Below, in pieces: positions 21,905 to 32,904 of a DNA stretch of 64,000 bases. A program made the position numbers and the translations under genes. Within the stretch, counting starts at the first letter, position 1. Each line of letters starts with the position of its first letter. The notes beneath the pieces were generated by a model that ran no database searches, was not told where the DNA came from, and saw only the letters and a list, made by a program, of their open reading frames with translations. Source of the stretch: Budorcas taxicolor (taxonomy: Eukaryota > Chordata > Mammalia > Artiodactyla > Bovidae); contig NC_068934.1 of assembly GCF_023091745.1 (NCBI RefSeq), positions 17,252,434 through 17,316,433 of the forward strand, in the 5' to 3' direction.

Positions 21905-22125
21905 AACATTGTTGAGAGCGCACAGGCCTAGGTTCAGATTCCAGTGCACTCTCTGGCTGCTTGACTCTGGACAAATTATCGAACTCTGTGAACCTGCACT
22001 TCCTCCCTGTGAAATAGATATAATCACAGTACCTCCCTTTTGGGATTGCACTGGGAAGGATGTAACAGCCCCTGGTGACATCCCCCAGCACATCAAAGGT
22101 GCTGAAGAATTGCCTTTAGAATCTG
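21905..22125 (+). mobile_element. MIR SINE, sense
   Basis: Near full length: 'gttgagagcgcacaggcctaggttcagattcc' (21911-21942), 'ctggctgcttgactctggacaaattatcgaactctgtgaacc', then 'gtgaaatagatataatcacagtacctccc' (22010-22038). Confidence 0.8.
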
Positions 22126-22842
22126 AATGTGAACAGGAAGCTCTGCTCCTCTTGGAGGCTTCTGGAGGGCTGGACACACATCTCCCTATTGGCTCTGTGT
22201 GCAGAGCCTAATATATAACCGTGCTCGGCATATAAAGACACTCCAGTGTTTCTGCAGTTGGATTTACTTCCTCCTCTCAATCCAGCTTCCTGTCCAATTG
22301 AAAAAAGAACTGACTGTGACCTTTAGGAAATACAGCTAAATCGATAAAGAAAAGGGATTTTTAAATCATCTCATTTTATACATTTATTTTGGTGAGTGGA
22401 CTAAGCAGGTATTGGTCAACTGGGGGCTTCCTTAAGGGAGAAGAAAGAGTTCGCTGCCCCTGCTTCCACGGACCCAGTGTGGCTGCCCCAGTTTCTTCAG
22501 CCAAACGGCAGAGCAGTATCTCTTGTACATTGAAGAGTTAAGAAGTTTAACCTGAGACAGATGTGTCTTTAATGATGTTTCATACCCAGGGGCCTCTGGA
22601 GAAGAGAGCTTTGGGAAAGTTAAGTGGGACAGGAGGCAGCAGGAGCCACCTGCCAAGGTGCAAGGGTGTGGAGAGATGGGAATTACAGCCTGGACTGTGC
22701 CCTGGGGGAAGGCATGTGTGGTTGCAGCATCCCGAGAAGCGGGCTGAGTAGTCTGTGCCCTAGACCTGCTCCTATCTCCAGTCTGGTCTCCATACTTGGC
22801 ATTCCCTGCTTCTTCTGTCCCCCACCCCCAGGTGAGGCAGGA
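22126..22842. other. No gene recognised
   Basis: Unique DNA. An AT-rich patch lies at 22330-22400. The frames at 22563-22980 run into the following BovB fragment and are chance. Confidence 0.5.
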
Positions 22843-22849
22843 GCTAGCT
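22843..22849. repeat. Target-site duplication, left copy
   Basis: GCTAGCT, repeated at 23061-23067; the adjoining bases also nearly match (GCAG versus ACAG). Confidence 0.75.
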
Positions 22850-22851
22850 GC

Positions 22852-23055
22852 AGTTCAGTTCAGTTCAGGCGCTCAGTCGTGTCCGACTCTTTGCAACCCC
22901 ATGAATCGCAGCACGCCAGGCCTCCCTGTCCATCACCAACTCCCGGAGTTCACTCAGACTCACGTCCATCGAATTGGTGATGCCATCCAGCCATCTCATC
23001 CTCTGTTGTCCCCTTCTCCTGCCCCCAATCCCTCCCAGCATCAGAGTCTTTTGCT
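22852..23055 (-). mobile_element. BovB LINE 3' end, antisense, strongly 5'-truncated
   Basis: It begins with the antisense terminal repeat (CAGTTCAGTTCAGTTCAGGC) and runs about 200 bp, to the 'cagcatcagagtctttt' block. Flanked by GCTAGCT duplications, so it is a simple truncated insertion. Confidence 0.94.
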
Positions 23056-23060
23056 GTAGG

Positions 23061-23067
23061 GCTAGCT
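23061..23067. repeat. Target-site duplication, right copy
   Basis: GCTAGCT, matching 22843-22849. Confidence 0.75.
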
Positions 23068-23299
23068 ACAGGTCTCAATAAAAGCCATAATCAAGCCTGG
23101 CAACAATGGTACCCAACCCTCTGAGTCCCCAGCAGTGTCACTGAGTGCTGGGCTCTTGAATGAGGGAGACAAGGCTCCCCCGACTCCACCCAGAATTGCT
23201 CACTGTTAGGGGTCAGCCACAAAGGAATGAAGAAATGTCTTCAGGATCCCTCATGGGGGCTGCAATGAATCTGTGCAGAGGAAGGGGGTGGGGGAAGGA

Positions 23300-23580
23300 C
23301 AGTGAAAGCTGTGGAAGAGCAGGGGATATTTGGTGTGCATCTTGAAGGATGTGCGTTCACCAGACAGAGGAGGAAGCAGAGGGTGTTCCTGGAGGAGGGG
23401 AAGTTTGCACAAAGGCTCTGAGACCTGCTGGACCTGGAGAAGTGGAGAGAAGTTCGTTGGAACAGGAGCAGTGAGTGAAGGGTAGACATGCTGTGGAGGA
23501 CAGTTCTGCCTGGGTAGGAAGCATCCTGTGGGCTGGACTGTAATGAACTTGGGCTTGGTTCTGGGGAGTGGGGAGGTGAG
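23300..23580 (-). mobile_element. L2 LINE relic, antisense
   Basis: 'gtgtgcatcttgaaggatgtgcgttcaccagacagaggagg' (23333-23373) and 'gaggggaagtttgcacaaaggctctgagacctg' (23396-23428) are the antisense L2 block seen widely in mammals. Confidence 0.65.
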
Positions 23581-23792
23581 GTATATAGACCATGAGAGAA
23601 CAGCCTGAAATAGCCCTGAAGTTATACGCTAATCATCTATGAAGCACTACCAAGCGCCCCCGCCTTGCTGGGCTCAGCGGATCTAAGAGAACAGAAGCAG
23701 GCTTGGCTGAGGAGGTTCATTCTCCATCTCCCTGCCTGCTGCTATCTCTTAACACCATCTGATCCTAACGCCTGTCCCGCTCATAAGATGTT

Positions 23793-23998
23793 AAGTGAAA
23801 GTGAAGTCGCTCAGTCGTGTCCAACTCTTTGCAACCCCGTGGACTGTAGCCCACCAGGTTCCTCCATCCATGGGATTCTCCAGGCAAGAATACTGGAGTG
23901 GGCTGCCGTTGCCTTCTCCAGGGGAATCTTCCTGACCCAGGGATTGAACCCAGGTCTCCTGCCTGAGACGCTTTAACCTCTGAGCCACCAGGGAAGCC
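23793..23998 (-). mobile_element. Bov-tA SINE, antisense
   Basis: It starts with the tail (GTGAAAGTGAAGTCGCTCAG) and ends with the head complement (GAGCCACCAGGGAAGCC, 23982-23998). The B box complement GGGATTGAACC (23940-23950) is decayed at the CpG. Flanking TTAAG on both sides is too short to be sure of a target duplication. Confidence 0.95.
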
Positions 23999-25445
23999 TT
24001 TAAGCATCCTCAAATCTGTCCTTCATCTTCTGCCTGGAGCATTCACTCCAAGATCTTCTGGCCAGAGGTGATGAGGAAATAGCTTTGAAAATGAACCTAC
24101 TGAGACTTTGGAGGGGCAGGGGTTTCCCTCTGGAGCTGATGCCTCGAAGGGACTCCCTAAGGTGGCAGACTTCAGCCTGGAGGGACCACCCTCCCCGGCT
24201 CCAATAACAAAGTCTGCAGACCCTTGGAGGGCTGAGCCGCAGTTGAATGCCTGTGTGTCTGGGAACTCTGCAGGTGGAGATGCGTGTGCACGTGTCTGCT
24301 GTGTAGGCGTGTGTGTCTGGGCCCCGTAGGTGCTTGTTGGATGCATCTGTGTTCCTGGACCCTATGCGCTTGTCTGGGTCCATGCATGTTGGCAAGCCTG
24401 TGTGATTTCCCTTCAGGCTCTGTTTGTTTCTGTGAGGATGTGGAGCCCCTGTCTCACCTCGGAAACGATCCTGTTGTTTGTGATTTCCCGATGGTGACAG
24501 TGTCACCGCGCTCGCCTGTCACTTGAGCACACACATGCGCACACACTGCCGGCAGCGCTCTGGAGGCGCTGGCTCTGGGAATCCCTGAGAGACTGCCATG
24601 GGCCACTTGAGTGACTCACTAATGGGCTTCCTTCCTTCCTCGGAGAAGCGGGTCCAGGAAACGTTTCTGGAAATTAAGTTTCAGTATTGGTTTAACTTCA
24701 GTAAAATACAACGAAGATGAAGTGGCAAGGTTTTGGGAACTTCTTCTGACTCTGCTAGGTGGAAAAGCTTCTCCAGTATTGGAGTCTGGGAAGAGAATCC
24801 TTCCATGAGGTTCTGGGGAGCTTTCAAGCATGTCCTGGTTTTGGTCCTGAGCCTTCAATCAAAATGCTGACGCTGAGACCAAGTGCCCTAAAGGGTGCAT
24901 TTCTGCAGATGCCAGAGAGTTATCCAGCAGTTATGAGTCAGTTTATCCCACCATTCTCATTTTACCAGTGGAGACAGGAGCTTATAACTCTATTTCTAGC
25001 CTCAGCCATCTTCACGGACTCCTTTCTTGGTGAATGGCATTTCCATCCTCTCAGGCATCACCAGCTCCTAAATCTCCCTGCTTTAAACCCTCGCTGGAAC
25101 AAGGTGAGAAAAGAAGCAATCAAACAAAATCAATACCTACTGTTCCCCCACCCACGTGTTACAGTCACTCATGCACTCTCTCCAATCTGCCTTCTGTTTC
25201 TCTTCTCCAAGTGTGTCTGAGATGCCAAGAGGACCTCATTTGTGTTAACACTGCCTGAGACAGAGTTTGCTTTTCTCAGTCTCTTTTATTTTGTCGAGAG
25301 GTATTGCTGGACAGTGAGCTGAAGTCTTGTAGGAAGGTGTTTTTGTGGGCCTCCTGGCCAATAACATATTCAGTTTGCCCTTGGTCCCCACCTCATCCCC
25401 CCCACCCCTTGCTCTTTTCAGACTGCATTTCTGAGCAGGGGTGGT
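23999..25445. other. No gene recognised
   Basis: 1.4 kb with no repeat identified. 24240-24560 is rich in TGTG/CACA steps. Overlapping frames on both strands at 24000-24530 arise from this composition. The frame at 24759-25220 (+, 153 codons) shows no domain or motif. Confidence 0.5.
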
Positions 25446-25448
25446 GAT

Positions 25449-26731
25449 AGTTCAGTTCAGTTCAGTTGCTCAGTCGTGTCCAACTCTTTGCAACCCCATG
25501 AATCACAGCCCACACTCATGTCCATTGAGTCAGTGATGCCATCCAACCATCTCATCCTCTGTCATCCCCTTCTCATCCTGCCCTCAATCTTTCCCAGCAT
25601 CAGGGTCTTTTCAAATGAGTCAGCTCTTCATATCAGGTGGCCAAAGTATTGGAGTTTCAGCATCAGTCCTTCCAATGAACACCCAGGACTAATCTCCTTT
25701 AGGATGGACTGGTTGGATCTCCTTGCGGTCCAAGGGACTCTCGAAAGTCTTCCCCAACACCACAGTTCAAAAGCATCAATTCTTTGGTGCTCAGCTTTCC
25801 TCACAGTCCAACTCTCACATCCATACATGACCCCTGGAAAAACCATAGCTATGACTAGACGGACTTTGTTAGCAAAGTAATATCTCTGGTTTTTAATATG
25901 CCATCTAGGTTGGTCATAACTTTCCTTCCAAGGAGTAAGCGTCTTTTAATTTCATGGCTGCAGTCACCATCTGCAGTGATTTTGGAGCCCAAAAAAATAA
26001 AGTCTGACACTGTTTCCACTGTTTCCCCATCTATTTCCCATGAAGTAATGGGACCAGATGCCATGATCTTTGTTTTCTGAATGTTGAGCTTTGAGCCAAC
26101 TTTTTCACTCTCCCCTTTCACTTTCATCAAGAGGCTTTTGAGTTCCTCTTCACTTTCTGCCATAAGGGTGGTGTCATCTGCATATCTGAGGTGATTGATA
26201 TTTCTCCCGGCAATCTTGATTCCAGCTTGTGCTTCTTCCAGCCCAGCGTTTCTCATGATGTACTCTGCATATAAGTTAAATAAGCACGGTGACAATATAC
26301 AGCCTTGACATACTCCTTTTCCTATTTGGAACCAGTCTGTTGTTCCATGTCCAGTTTGAACTGTTGCTTCCTGGCCTGCATACAGGTTTCTCAAGAGGCA
26401 GGTCAGGTGGTCTGGTGTTCCCATCTCTTTCAGGATTTTCCACAGTTTATTGTGATCCACACAGTCAAAGGCTTTGGCATAGTTAAGAAAGCAGAAATAG
26501 ATGTTTTTCTGGAACTCTCTTGCTTTTTCCATGATCTAGCAGATTTTGGCAATTTGATCTCTGGTTCCTCTGCCTTTTCTAAAACCATCTGGAAGTTCAT
26601 GGTCCACATATTGCCAAAGCCTGGCTTGGAGAATTTTGAGCATTACTTTGCTAATGTGTGAGATGAGTGCAATTGTGCAGTAGTTTGAGCATTCTTTGGC
26701 ATTGCCTTTCTTTGAGATTGAAATGAAAATG
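25449..26731 (-). mobile_element. BovB LINE 3' portion, antisense, 5'-truncated, with small internal deletion
   Basis: About 1.28 kb from the terminal repeat (25451-25467) to the start of the palm region ('cctttctttgagattgaaatgaaaat'). The stretch between 'aatcacagcc' and 'cacactcatgtcc' (about 25510) lacks roughly 40 bp present in the copy at 36.2 kb. It carries an uninterrupted partial reverse-transcriptase frame, listed separately. Confidence 0.96.
25855..26532 (-). pseudogene. BovB reverse transcriptase, partial open frame (225 codons)
   Basis: A continuous minus-strand frame covers the RT fingers/palm of an RTE-clade LINE: 'AKAFDCVDH' near residues 19-27 (catalytic box A region) and 'LRYADDTT' (YADD codons at 26173-26184) with the invariant aspartates kept. 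It ends in the connection region at 25855. The N-terminal RT, the whole endonuclease and the 5' UTR are missing through 5' truncation, so it cannot act alone. The surviving frame indicates recent insertion rather than selection. Confidence 0.88.
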
Positions 26732-26814
26732 GGCCATCAAAATAAAGAAGACCCTCTTCCCTGCCACAAAATGCAACACAGACTCCAAAGGCCAGGACTT
26801 AGAGCACCTTTGGT

Positions 26815-26960
26815 GTCCCTTTACCTGCACCCCTGTTTTCCAGATGGGAAGCTGTGGTTCAGAGAGGCTTAACCAGTTACCCCTGGTTGGCCTAATGGAG
26901 ACAGTCCTAGAATTCAAGTCCCTTGACTCCAAAGTCAGCGATTTACTTCTCTGACCAATT
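26815..26960 (-). mobile_element. MIR SINE relic, antisense
   Basis: 'gttttccagatgggaagctgtggttcagagaggcttaaccagttac' (26836-26880) and 'gaattcaagtcccttgactcc' match antisense MIR. Confidence 0.72.
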
Positions 26961-27039
26961 ACAGACCACACAGAGGGAGCCAACCATACTATTTTCAAAA
27001 GATTTTCTGCTAGAGTTGAAGCCAGTAGTCCTGACACTG

Positions 27040-27285
27040 TGATCAAAAGCCCAGGCTTTGCAGTTCCCAAGACCCGGGTTCATGTCTCATCTTTACGTGA
27101 CCAGCTGTTATTCACAGGGCTGGTTACCTCCGCTTCTTTGAGCGTCAATATCCTCATCTGTAAGATCGGGACAACAGCTGTTCTGCCCTCTCATAGGGCT
27201 GTTGTGAAGATTCGAGGAGATGCCATATTTGCAGTCCTAGCAGTGCCCCTGGCTCAGGGAAAATGATCAACAATTGTTAGTGCCC
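27040..27285 (+). mobile_element. MIR SINE, sense, near full length
   Basis: The full order is visible: 'caggctttgcagttcccaagacccgggttcatgtc' (27052-27086), 'gaccagctgttattcacagggctggttacctccgcttctttgagcgtc', 'ctcatctgtaagatcgggacaacagc' (27153-27178) and 'cagtgcccctggctcaggg'. Confidence 0.82.
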
Positions 27286-28505
27286 CCTCCATCTGGAAGC
27301 TGACAAATTCAATTAACCGGAACCGCCCCCCCCTACCCCCGCTTCCCAAGCCTCCCTGTTCACAGACTCATAAATCTTGTGTTGGAACGGAGCTCCATAA
27401 ATCATCTGGCGCGGCCCCCAGTTACTGGAGCCCTCGCTGTATTTGGCTCAGAATGGTCCCCAGTCTTTTGCTGGCTCAGCCTGCCTTACTGTAAGCAGCA
27501 AAATTCCCACCAGCACAGCCAAAAAAAAAAGGGGGAATAATGCTATTAGTGGATTCCACAAACGTTCTAATATTAGCTGGGCAGGAGGAGAGGGGATGTG
27601 CCTATATTTAGAATCTGTGTCTTCAGCCCTTTCCCAAAGCAGCAGAAGTTGGGGGGAGGGGGGCGGATGGAGGGGAGGACTGTTTGCAGCCAGCTGACCC
27701 CATGAGGCAGGCAGAGCCACAGGGCTGGTTCTCCCTTCATCTCTCCTTGGGAAGTGGGGGGAGCAGGGCCGGTGGGGAGGGTGGGTGACCCCAGAGGGTG
27801 CCCCACAGAGCAGCACGTAGTGTGATACTGAGGTCCCATCAGGACCCCAGAGTGACTGGAACTGGGCAGTGGAGTCAGACGTGCATGGTCTGTGGCCTTC
27901 TAGTCTGAGAGGGTGTCCAGGGAGGGATTCTCCTGGCCTGATCTTCCTAGAGATGGGAGGACACAGGTGTGCCAGGGCATTGGGCATGGGCCAGGGGAGA
28001 GCTGCAGAGACTGCAGGATCTGATACGGCCCTTTGCACAGCCTCCTCCCACAGAGGGTCTGCCTTACCTATCTCTGCCTCATCAACTCATCTCAGGGCTT
28101 TGCTCCAGTCCTTTCCCTGTAAACACGTCCTCCTCCCTGGAAGCCCTGCCAGCCCCTGGAGCACTTGTGTGAGAATGAGGAAAAGACACATTTTCTCCAG
28201 ACAGACACAGCCCTGCACCAGGGCACACACCTGGGAGGGCAGAGTGGGAACCAGGTTTTGGGTCTCATTCACTTCAGGGTGGATGCCCTTGTGCAGGGCA
28301 CAACCTGCCCAACCACACATGGCCGCCCTGACACTCCTCTTGCACACGCCGACGTGTCCCCACATGTGCTGTGCACAGCCTGACCTATCTTACCACCGTG
28401 CACTGTGACCAGATGGAAGCCATAGCAGGGGGCTTGAGCCTAGCAGGTGAATAAAATGGCCAGTGGCCTGAGGTCTGGACTAGCGGGATGGTTCCCAGGA
28501 AGGAG
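27286..28505. other. No gene recognised; candidate non-coding regulatory DNA
   Basis: 27340-27660 is unique DNA with repeated CATAAATC motifs (27370-27377, 27395-27402) and an A10 run (27521-27530). G-runs lie at 27651-27675. The minus frame at 27448-28038 (196 codons) is low in coding character, rich in P/S/H, and overlaps plus frames across a G/C-rich area. I reject it as a gene. Confidence 0.45.
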
Positions 28506-28605
28506 CTTCTTTACACAGAGCCTCAGTTTTCTCATCCTTCCAATGCGGCAGGTAAGCTAGATGATCTCCAGGCCTCTTTCAGCTTTGCTGTCTGTGTTCC
28601 TGCTC
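28506..28605 (+). mobile_element. MIR-type SINE relic, sense
   Basis: 'cacagagcctcagttttctcatccttccaatgc' (28516-28548) and 'ctagatgatctccaggcctctttcagctttg' (28556-28587) match the MIR-type 3' variant 'ctagatgatctctaaggtcccttccagctc'. Confidence 0.68.
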
Positions 28606-29470
28606 ATTTTTAGGTGGCACAGTGAAGGTATAATCGGAAAAGCATGTGTGCTCTGCCCTTCCCCCAAATAAAAGCCACATGATCCAGAGAAATAGAAGTT
28701 ACTTTTGATTTATTCACTGTCTGGCTTCCCTGTCATTTGCTCCCCTGCTGGAGTCTTAGGCTGGACCAGAAGGCCTGTCTGTGCAGGGTGCTGAGGATTA
28801 CCTGTCACCTAGGGAGAACCAGCCTCCAATCTTTATTTTTCCTCAGGCTGTTTCTGCAGCTGTGGTGCTGGGATGGGCCCAGGTCTGGAAGGTTCACCCA
28901 GTAAGCCCCGGGGAAACTTTTTAAGTCTGCAGCCATTTCTGTACCGATTTCCCAGTATCACATCACCATCTTGAAATAGTTACCAGACTGCATTTTCTAT
29001 CTTCCTTTCTCCATCTTGGAGAGATAAGTAAGAATCGGAGAAGGCCTGGGGGATGGAGGCAGGCCAGCAGGAGAAGAAAGCTCAGAGTGTGAGTACCTGC
29101 TTGGCAGAGCTGTGTTTCTGTCGATGGGTTTTGCTTGTTTGTAAGCTGTGGGGCAGCAGCGTCCTCTGCACCTGCAGAGGGCAAAGCAGAGAGCCGGCCT
29201 GGGCACAGATGTGCACGTGCCTCATGTCGCCTGTGGGCATTCTGTGCACAGAAATAACTAGAGAGCAGCCAGACTTTCCAGGTGATATGTTTGCATGTGG
29301 TTTGTGACTGAGAGGCTGAAGCATTGGGACAAAAAACAAAAAAAAAAAACAAGGAAGGATTGCAAGCATGCACATATACACAGACACACAAACACACGCT
29401 CACCTGTAACCAGCAGCTTCAGACTTCTTTGGGCATTGTTTGTTCCTGCAAATAGATTGTAACTTGGCGA
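28606..29470. other. No gene recognised
   Basis: Unique DNA with an A-rich run at 29331-29350 and a short CA-rich tract at 29371-29398. Frames at 28963-29403 on both strands are chance. Confidence 0.5.
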
Positions 29471-29474
29471 TTTT

Positions 29475-29545
29475 TAGAATCAGAGAATGTCGAGGCTGGA
29501 AGCAAGGTACCAGATTATTCAGTCTGGCAGATTCCAAACTTTTAT
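29475..29545 (-). mobile_element. MIR-type SINE fragment, antisense
   Basis: 'tagaatcagagaatgtcgaggctggaagcaaggtaccagattattcagtc' mirrors the sense block seen at 28556-28587. Confidence 0.55.
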
Positions 29546-29587
29546 TGGCCACGTAAGCCTCTCTTCATAGGGTATTTTATAGGGACC

Positions 29588-29597
29588 CACAATGTAT
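29588..29597. repeat. Probable target-site duplication, left copy
   Basis: CACAATGTAT, matching CACAATATAT at 29764-29773 with one change. Confidence 0.7.
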
Positions 29598-29598
29598 C

Positions 29599-29768
29599 GG
29601 GCTCCCTGGTGGCTCAGACGGTAAAGAATCTGCCTGCAATGCAGGAGACCTGAGTTCAGTGGCATGGCAAACCACTCCAGTATTCTTGCCTGGAAAATCC
29701 CATGGACAGAGGGCTATAATCCATGGGTCACAGAGTGGGACTCAACTGAGCGACTGACACACACACAA
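29599..29768 (+). mobile_element. Bov-tA SINE with internal deletion
   Basis: An intact head and A box (TGGCTCAGACGG), but about 40 bp are missing after 'ggagacctgagttcag', which removes the B box and the 'ggttgggaagatcccctggag' block. The tail 'actcaactgagcgactgacacacacacaa' is intact. Confidence 0.94.
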
Positions 29769-29773
29769 TATAT

Positions 29774-31138
29774 GGAACAGAGGGAAGCAGGATAAAGTGG
29801 GGAGAAAGGAGATGGGCGGGCTCTGGACTCCCTTGAGAATGGTAGGAAAGACACAGAGGGAAGTATGCTGGGCCACGCTCTCATCCACGTGAATGGCGGC
29901 ACCTAGAATGAACCCACGGCAAAGCATGGGGAAGGTCATCACAGCTGAACTAAGACGAAAACACCGCTTTCCTCTGTGATCCAGAACCAGCCGTCTCTCT
30001 ACTCCATCAGGCTGCCCCTCTCACACGGTTAGGCTTTTCCCCCATAATTTATAGCAGGACCATCGAATGCCACAGCGGCAAGCACCGGCTCAGTGGTTCC
30101 TAATCTCTCTGCCCGTTCTGGGGTTTCAGCAGAGGATGGGAGGGGAGGGGGATGTGACCGGCGGCCTGGAGAGCCCTGCCCTCCACACTTGGCCAGACTA
30201 ACTCCCCTGTTACCTGATTTCCAGAGACGAACTCTGGAAAAATATGATGGGGATGGAAGGAGCTTCTTTAAACAAAGAAAAGGCCAGAGAAATTCTCATA
30301 AAGTCTCAGCTTCTTCAGATGAGGCAGTCAGCAACCTGACTTAGTTGACGCCATGGAAAGAGGCTTAACTTTCAAAGGCAAGGGAATTAAGGGAGCAAAA
30401 CCCCTGTATCTTCAATCTGCAGGAGCAGCGTTTGTCATCCATCTCACCCTCGGCAAGCCTGGGAGAGCAAAAGGCCGATGCCTCCTGCGAAAGACCCTCT
30501 CAGGGATTAAAGAGCAAATCCGGTCCCACCTGGCCAGTAGCAACCTTCTGTTTTTTGTCCTCTGCCCCTGTACCAGTTAGACACTGGCATTTGACCTGTC
30601 AGTTTCAAGCACTGATGACCTCAGGTGACCCCCTACTCCTAAACACACACCTCCCTTTCTGACAATACCTCCGATTTACCATACCTGGCCATCTCAGCCC
30701 CATGGACCCTTCACCCTTCTCCCTGCTCACAAGAATGCTGAGGCATGCAGAGGCCGTGGAGCGGGGAGGCCAGCATTCTTTCTTCTCTTCCACTGGATAC
30801 TGGAACAAGCAGAGCTGTTCAAACCCCCAGCTCTGCCAGTCGGCAGCCCCTGGAGAACAAAGCTCTACTCCTGTCTCAGATCTTTGCAGGGGTCTCTTTA
30901 ACCTGTTGTTTGCATAGTTTGTTCCTGGCATTAAATCTAATAAGCTCAACATCTGGTGGTTTGATCCTGAGCTTGTCTGGGAAGGTTAGGCCTTTACAGG
31001 ACATTAACAGGATGCTGTTGACAAGGCTTGGGAAGCTCGTCTCAGCCTCAGGAGCCCAGGGCTTTCTCACAAGTTCTGCTGGCTGAAGACAGCAGGGTTC
31101 TGCCGACACAGGCCTGGGCTGCAGTACACTAGCTGGGC
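29774..31138. other. No gene recognised
   Basis: 1.4 kb of unique DNA. Frames at 30353-30662 (+), 30605-30952 (-) and 30876-31268 (-) show no known domain. No candidate splice-bounded exon is convincing. Confidence 0.5.
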
Positions 31139-31275
31139 ATGCTTGCAGGTAATTTACCCTCTCTGAGCTACCCTTTCTTCCTCTTAAAACTGAGAAGTAT
31201 ACCAAAGAAGACTGTTTTGAGGAGGAATTAAAATAATAGCAGGCACTCAGTAAAAAGTCATTCCTCACCCTCTAA
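31139..31275 (+). mobile_element. MIR SINE relic, sense
   Basis: 'ggtaatttaccctctctgagctaccctttcttcctctt' (31148-31185) and 'gcaggcactcagtaaaaagtcattcc' (31240-31265) are the MIR core and end. Confidence 0.65.
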
Positions 31276-31579
31276 TGAAGCCCAAGTCTCATGACTCCAT
31301 ATAATTTGACACAAATCAGAGCTTAGCGTTTTCTGCCTCGGAGTTCTGTCTGCCAGGGGCAGAGGGAAGCTTTGATCGTATGTCCTCGATGTAAAGACAC
31401 GTGCAGTTTAACATTTTACCATCTCTGAAATTGAGGTGCATGTTACATAAGCACGTCAGAGTTTAATTGGCCTTGTGGTTGAGGTTAGTCTCCCTGTTTT
31501 CTCAGTGGCTCGTATAGTAACGATGTGTCTCAATACCAGAGCAGTTCTAATTGATAGCATCTTCGGTGTGATGAAACTG

Positions 31580-31835
31580 GGTGTTAGGTACTTACCATGT
31601 TCCTGGTGCCAGTCTAGACCACTTTACATTAGTTGCTTAATCTATGGAACAACCTTGCAAGGTAAGGTAGAAGAACGCTCCAAGCAAGTGTTGGAAAGCA
31701 ATGTGTGACTCCCTCCACTTCACAGATGGAAAAGCTGAGGCTCCAAGAGGTGAAGGGACTTGGCCAGGACACAGATTTATTGCTAATAAGTTGTGGAATC
31801 AGAATTTGAGCTGAAGACTACCTGACTCTAAGATC
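31580..31835 (-). mobile_element. MIR SINE, antisense, with insertion
   Basis: 'gttaggtacttaccatgttcctggtgcc' (31583-31610), 'aacaaccttgcaaggtaaggtag' (31649-31671), then about 40 unrelated bases, then 'cacttcacagatggaaaagctgaggctccaagagg' (31717-31751). Confidence 0.78.
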
Positions 31836-31876
31836 TGTGGATCGGTTGGTAGGTGTACAGAGAGGAAAATCTAGTT

Positions 31877-32480
31877 TCTTTTGTTGTTAATTTATTTCGT
31901 TGACATACAGGTGATATACAGTGTTGCGTTAATTTCTGCTATGTGCACACACATATATATTTCATTTTTTCCATTATAGTTTATTATGAGATATTGAGTA
32001 TAGTTCCCTGTTCTATACAGTAGGATCTTAATATTTATCCATTCTACATATAGTAGTTTACATCTGCTAATCCCAAACTCCCAATCCAGCCCTTCCCTAC
32101 CTGCTCTTAGTGACCGCAAGTCTGTTCTCTGTGTCTGTGAGTCTGTTTCTCTTTCATAGATACGTTCATTTGTGCCATATTTTAGTTTCCACATATAAGA
32201 GATGTCATGTAGTATTTGTCTCTCTCTTCCTGACTTACTTCAGTTCGTGTGATCATCTCCAGGTTTATCCGTGTGGCTGCAAATAGCATTGTTTCATTCT
32301 TTTTATGACAGAGTAGTATTCCATGTGTATATGTGTGTGTATACACACACACTAGCACACACACACACGCACACGCACATCTTTATCCATTCGTCTGTTG
32401 ATGGACATTTAGGTTATTTCCACATCTTGGCTATTGTAAATAATGCTACTAGAAACATAGGGATGCATATATTAAAAGCT
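31877..32480 (-). mobile_element. L1 3' UTR/ORF2 end, antisense
   Basis: Starts in an antisense L1 3' end ('gatatacagtgttgcgttaatttc'), then 'agttccctgttctatacagtaggatctta' (32001-32029), 'gacttacttcagttcgtgtgatcatctcc', 'gagtagtattccatgtgtatatg' and 'ccattcgtctgttgatggacatttaggtt' (32387-32415). The copy is 5'-truncated near 32480. A CA/TG tract lies at 32323-32380. Confidence 0.88.
32323..32380. repeat. TG/CA compound microsatellite inside L1
   Basis: A TG-rich half followed by a CA-rich half, forming an imperfect palindrome around 'tatacacacacac'. It occupies the same L1 position as the (AC)n at 18104-18137. Confidence 0.9.
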
Positions 32481-32559
32481 AGTTTCTTTTTGCTTCTGAG
32501 GACAATCCTTGAGTGGATCCATGTCCAGGGTCTGGAGGGTGCTTTATTTTAACAAGCAA

Positions 32560-32900
32560 AATCACTTACATTTTATTGGATGCCTGTTATGAACACATAC
32601 AACCTAGGCATCAGAGGTTTGGTGATAAACAAAATATATGTGGAGCTTAAAGTCCAAGAAATCTGAGCAAGTGCAACCCATTTAAGAAGGGTTAATGGGA
32701 TTCTACAGAATGCTGTGGAAGCATATAGAAGGGGCCCTTACCCAGACTAATGAATCCATGGGGAACTTCTCGAAGGAAGTGACCTGATTTGAAAGTTGGC
32801 CCAGCAAAGTGAGTTGGGAGTAATGGGGGGCACGTTCCAGGCAAAGGGAAGAGCATGTGAGATGAGGCCAGAGAGTGCGTGGCCTATTGGAGAAGCTGAA
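32560..32900 (-). mobile_element. L2 LINE relic, antisense
   Basis: 'tacattttattggatgcctgttatgaaca' (32568-32596), 'gataaacaaaatatatgtggagctta' and 'cacgttccaggcaaagggaagagcatgtgagatgaggcc' (32831-32869) fit antisense L2. Confidence 0.66.
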
Positions 32901-32904
32901 AAGA

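Noticed and set aside
27448..28038. 196-codon minus-strand frame
   Set aside because: G/C-rich area with equally long frames on the other strand; no domain, no similarity, overlaps a low-complexity G-tract.
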